Shown in pieces: positions 55,307-56,464 of a DNA stretch of 56,464 nucleotides; position 1 is the stretch's first letter, and each line of letters begins with the position of its first letter. The stretch is from Rivularia sp. T60_A2020_040 (GTDB lineage: Bacteria; Cyanobacteriota; Cyanobacteriia; Cyanobacteriales; Nostocaceae). The stretch spans positions 1-56,464 of the forward strand of contig JACYMD010000011.1 of assembly GCA_015272215.1 (NCBI GenBank), in the 5' to 3' direction. A program made the position numbers and the translations under genes. The notes below the pieces were generated by a model, which worked only from the letters and a program-made list of their open reading frames with translations, did no database searches and had not been told where the DNA came from.

Positions 55307-56382
55307 ATTTCAAAAACATCAACAAATATTTGTTTATCTCCTCGTAAACGGCGATCGTTAGGAGAATCATAAAATATCATCAAGCTATTTTTTTCTCCCC
55401 AGCAGGGATATAAAGCTAATCCTTCAGCATGATCGGAACCAATGGTAAAAGGTAAGTCAAACAAGGGAAACAAGCTATCCTCGTGTTGTTGGTGAATATT
55501 ATCGCTGTTACTCGAATCATTGACAGCATTTTTCCAGCGGAATACCTCCATTTCTCCTTCTAAAGCCATAGTCGGTCCTGCTAAAATAATTAAATCTGAA
55601 TCTTGCAAGCATAATTCTCGTATTCCCAAACCATTCAAATCGAGAAAATGCTTTTTGTATTTTCTTCCTTCGTCGGTGATTTCTTCAAGCATCAGAACAC
55701 CAGGTTCAGATTCTGTGATCTGTATTTCTAAGATTACAGCCAATCCCCGTAATACAGGTCCTCGTAATCCTAAAAACAACCGATTATCACTTGCTACCGC
55801 TAAACCTTCAATATCCAATCCGTTATCTTTAGAAGGTATTTTTGCAGTAATAAATGGCTGTAAATGTACATCTTCTTTTAAGACTTCAAATAATAAATTG
55901 CGTTCGTTAATTTTTTGTAAACAAGCTGCTGTTTGGGTTTTTCCTTCAACAGGAACGTAACATTTAATTAACTCACCATTTATCACAGGAATTCTTGCTA
56001 AAATAAAACGATTCAAGTCGGTGGTAATAGTCGCAAGTCTTGCTAAATCGGTTTCCAAATCTTTACCCTTGGGTTTCTTTCGTTTAGTGCTGTGAGAACC
56101 AGTCAACCACAGATAACCACCACTAAAATCCATTCCTTCAATATCAATTTCATCATCATCAAATAAGTCTAGGTAATCCTTTAACAAAAACCGTTGATGT
56201 TTACCATAATAATGACAATCGATAGGAGAAAGACGCTCAACCCCAACCATTTCATCAGAACCAACCCACAGACTACCATCATCACTAAAAGTCCCAGCAG
56301 AAATATCGCTGATGATATCGTTAGCATTCTGCTCGAAATGCAGTAAAACGCGAGTTAATAAAAAATATTCTAATTGTGACAT
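55303..56382 (-). CDS. DUF3616 domain protein
   Basis: The protein has 359 residues. Seen: ISDISAGTFSDDGSLWVGSD near the N-terminus, IDIEGMDFSGGYLWLTGSHS, GLDIEGLAVASDNRLFLGLR and GSDHAEGLALYPCWGEKNSL, which repeat a beta-propeller-like blade pattern (DIEG...LW/LFLG). No signal peptide. Members of DUF3616 have no proven activity. The start ATG at 56382 is clear. The remaining window end (56383-56464) holds only its upstream region. Confidence 0.85.
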   Translation of the reverse strand: MSQLEYFLLTRVLLHFEQNANDIISDISAGTFSDDGSLWVGSDEMVGVERLSPIDCHYYGKHQRFLLKDYLDLFDDDEIDIEGMDFSGGYLWLTGSHSTKRKKPKGKDLETDLARLATITTDLNRFILARIPVINGELIKCYVPVEGKTQTAACLQKINERNLLFEVLKEDVHLQPFITAKIPSKDNGLDIEGLAVASDNRLFLGLRGPVLRGLAVILEIQITESEPGVLMLEEITDEGRKYKKHFLDLNGLGIRELCLQDSDLIILAGPTMALEGEMEVFRWKNAVNDSSNSDNIHQQHEDSLFPLFDLPFTIGSDHAEGLALYPCWGEKNSLMIFYDSPNDRRLRGDKQIFVDVFEI

Positions 56383-56464
56383 AATGCTTTTTGTATTTAA
56401 GATACTTTCCTGAAGGGGCGACGAAATAAGCTAAAACGTAGATTCAATAAGTTTCATAGCCCTT

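Overview
The window is chromosomal DNA of a cyanobacterium, most likely a filamentous, repeat-rich member of the Nostocales (the group is inferred; no 16S rRNA gene is present). Three things point this way. It carries photosynthesis genes (psb28, psbK, psbM, petF, a likely biliverdin reductase). It has at least 18 copies of the HIP1 octamer GCGATCGC. Its intergenic DNA is full of heptamer tandem repeats, small palindromes and miniature dispersed repeats, a style known from heterocystous cyanobacteria. The DNA is AT-rich, with many TTG and GTG starts.

Left part (0.2-9.4 kb) is accessory-looking. A large SF1 helicase with a C-terminal PLD-like domain (the architecture of type II Mokosh anti-phage proteins) converges on a protein that joins an effector-associated-like N-terminus to an FGE-sulfatase-fold domain. 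A two-gene unit follows, an ATP-grasp ligase and an NhaC-family antiporter, then an ABC-2 permease and an ExoD-like membrane protein.

The middle (9.4-26.5 kb) is mostly housekeeping: comB; a BlaI regulator, M56 peptidase and GT39 glycosyltransferase in one transcription unit; psb28; rplI; dnaB interrupted by a large intein exactly in the Walker A motif; a lipoprotein FKBP; a phasin-like protein; a HicB-like protein; a DUF3352 protein; bvdR; petF; a SpoIID-like protein; and sulfiredoxin. From 26.6 to 30.1 kb there is a poorly characterised stretch: a relic of an IS200/IS605-type right end, a trypsin-like protease with TPRs, an unknown secreted protein, and a small secreted-protein gene split by an in-frame stop.

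From 30.7 to 44.3 kb: miaE, GNAT, comF-like, cobS, tgt, then psbK - adrenodoxin-spaced ferredoxin - psbM, followed by a roughly 300-nt highly structured non-coding region that resembles HEARO/OMEGA RNA and has no nuclease gene beside it. After it come a tandem UspA protein, an RTX-repeat protein, a type II NADH dehydrogenase, DoxX and an alkaline phosphatase-superfamily enzyme.

From 44.3 to 48.0 kb lies the conserved rpmH-rnpA-PH-yidC-jag-YceD cluster on the minus strand. Next to it is a decayed type I restriction-modification locus beside a GxxExxY nuclease gene bracketed by direct repeats. The right end has a DUF2808 protein, the three-gene proton-translocating transhydrogenase operon (pntAA-pntAB-pntB), a TPR protein preceded by decayed TPR-coding sequence, and a DUF3616 protein. 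No tRNA, rRNA, CRISPR array or intact transposase was found.
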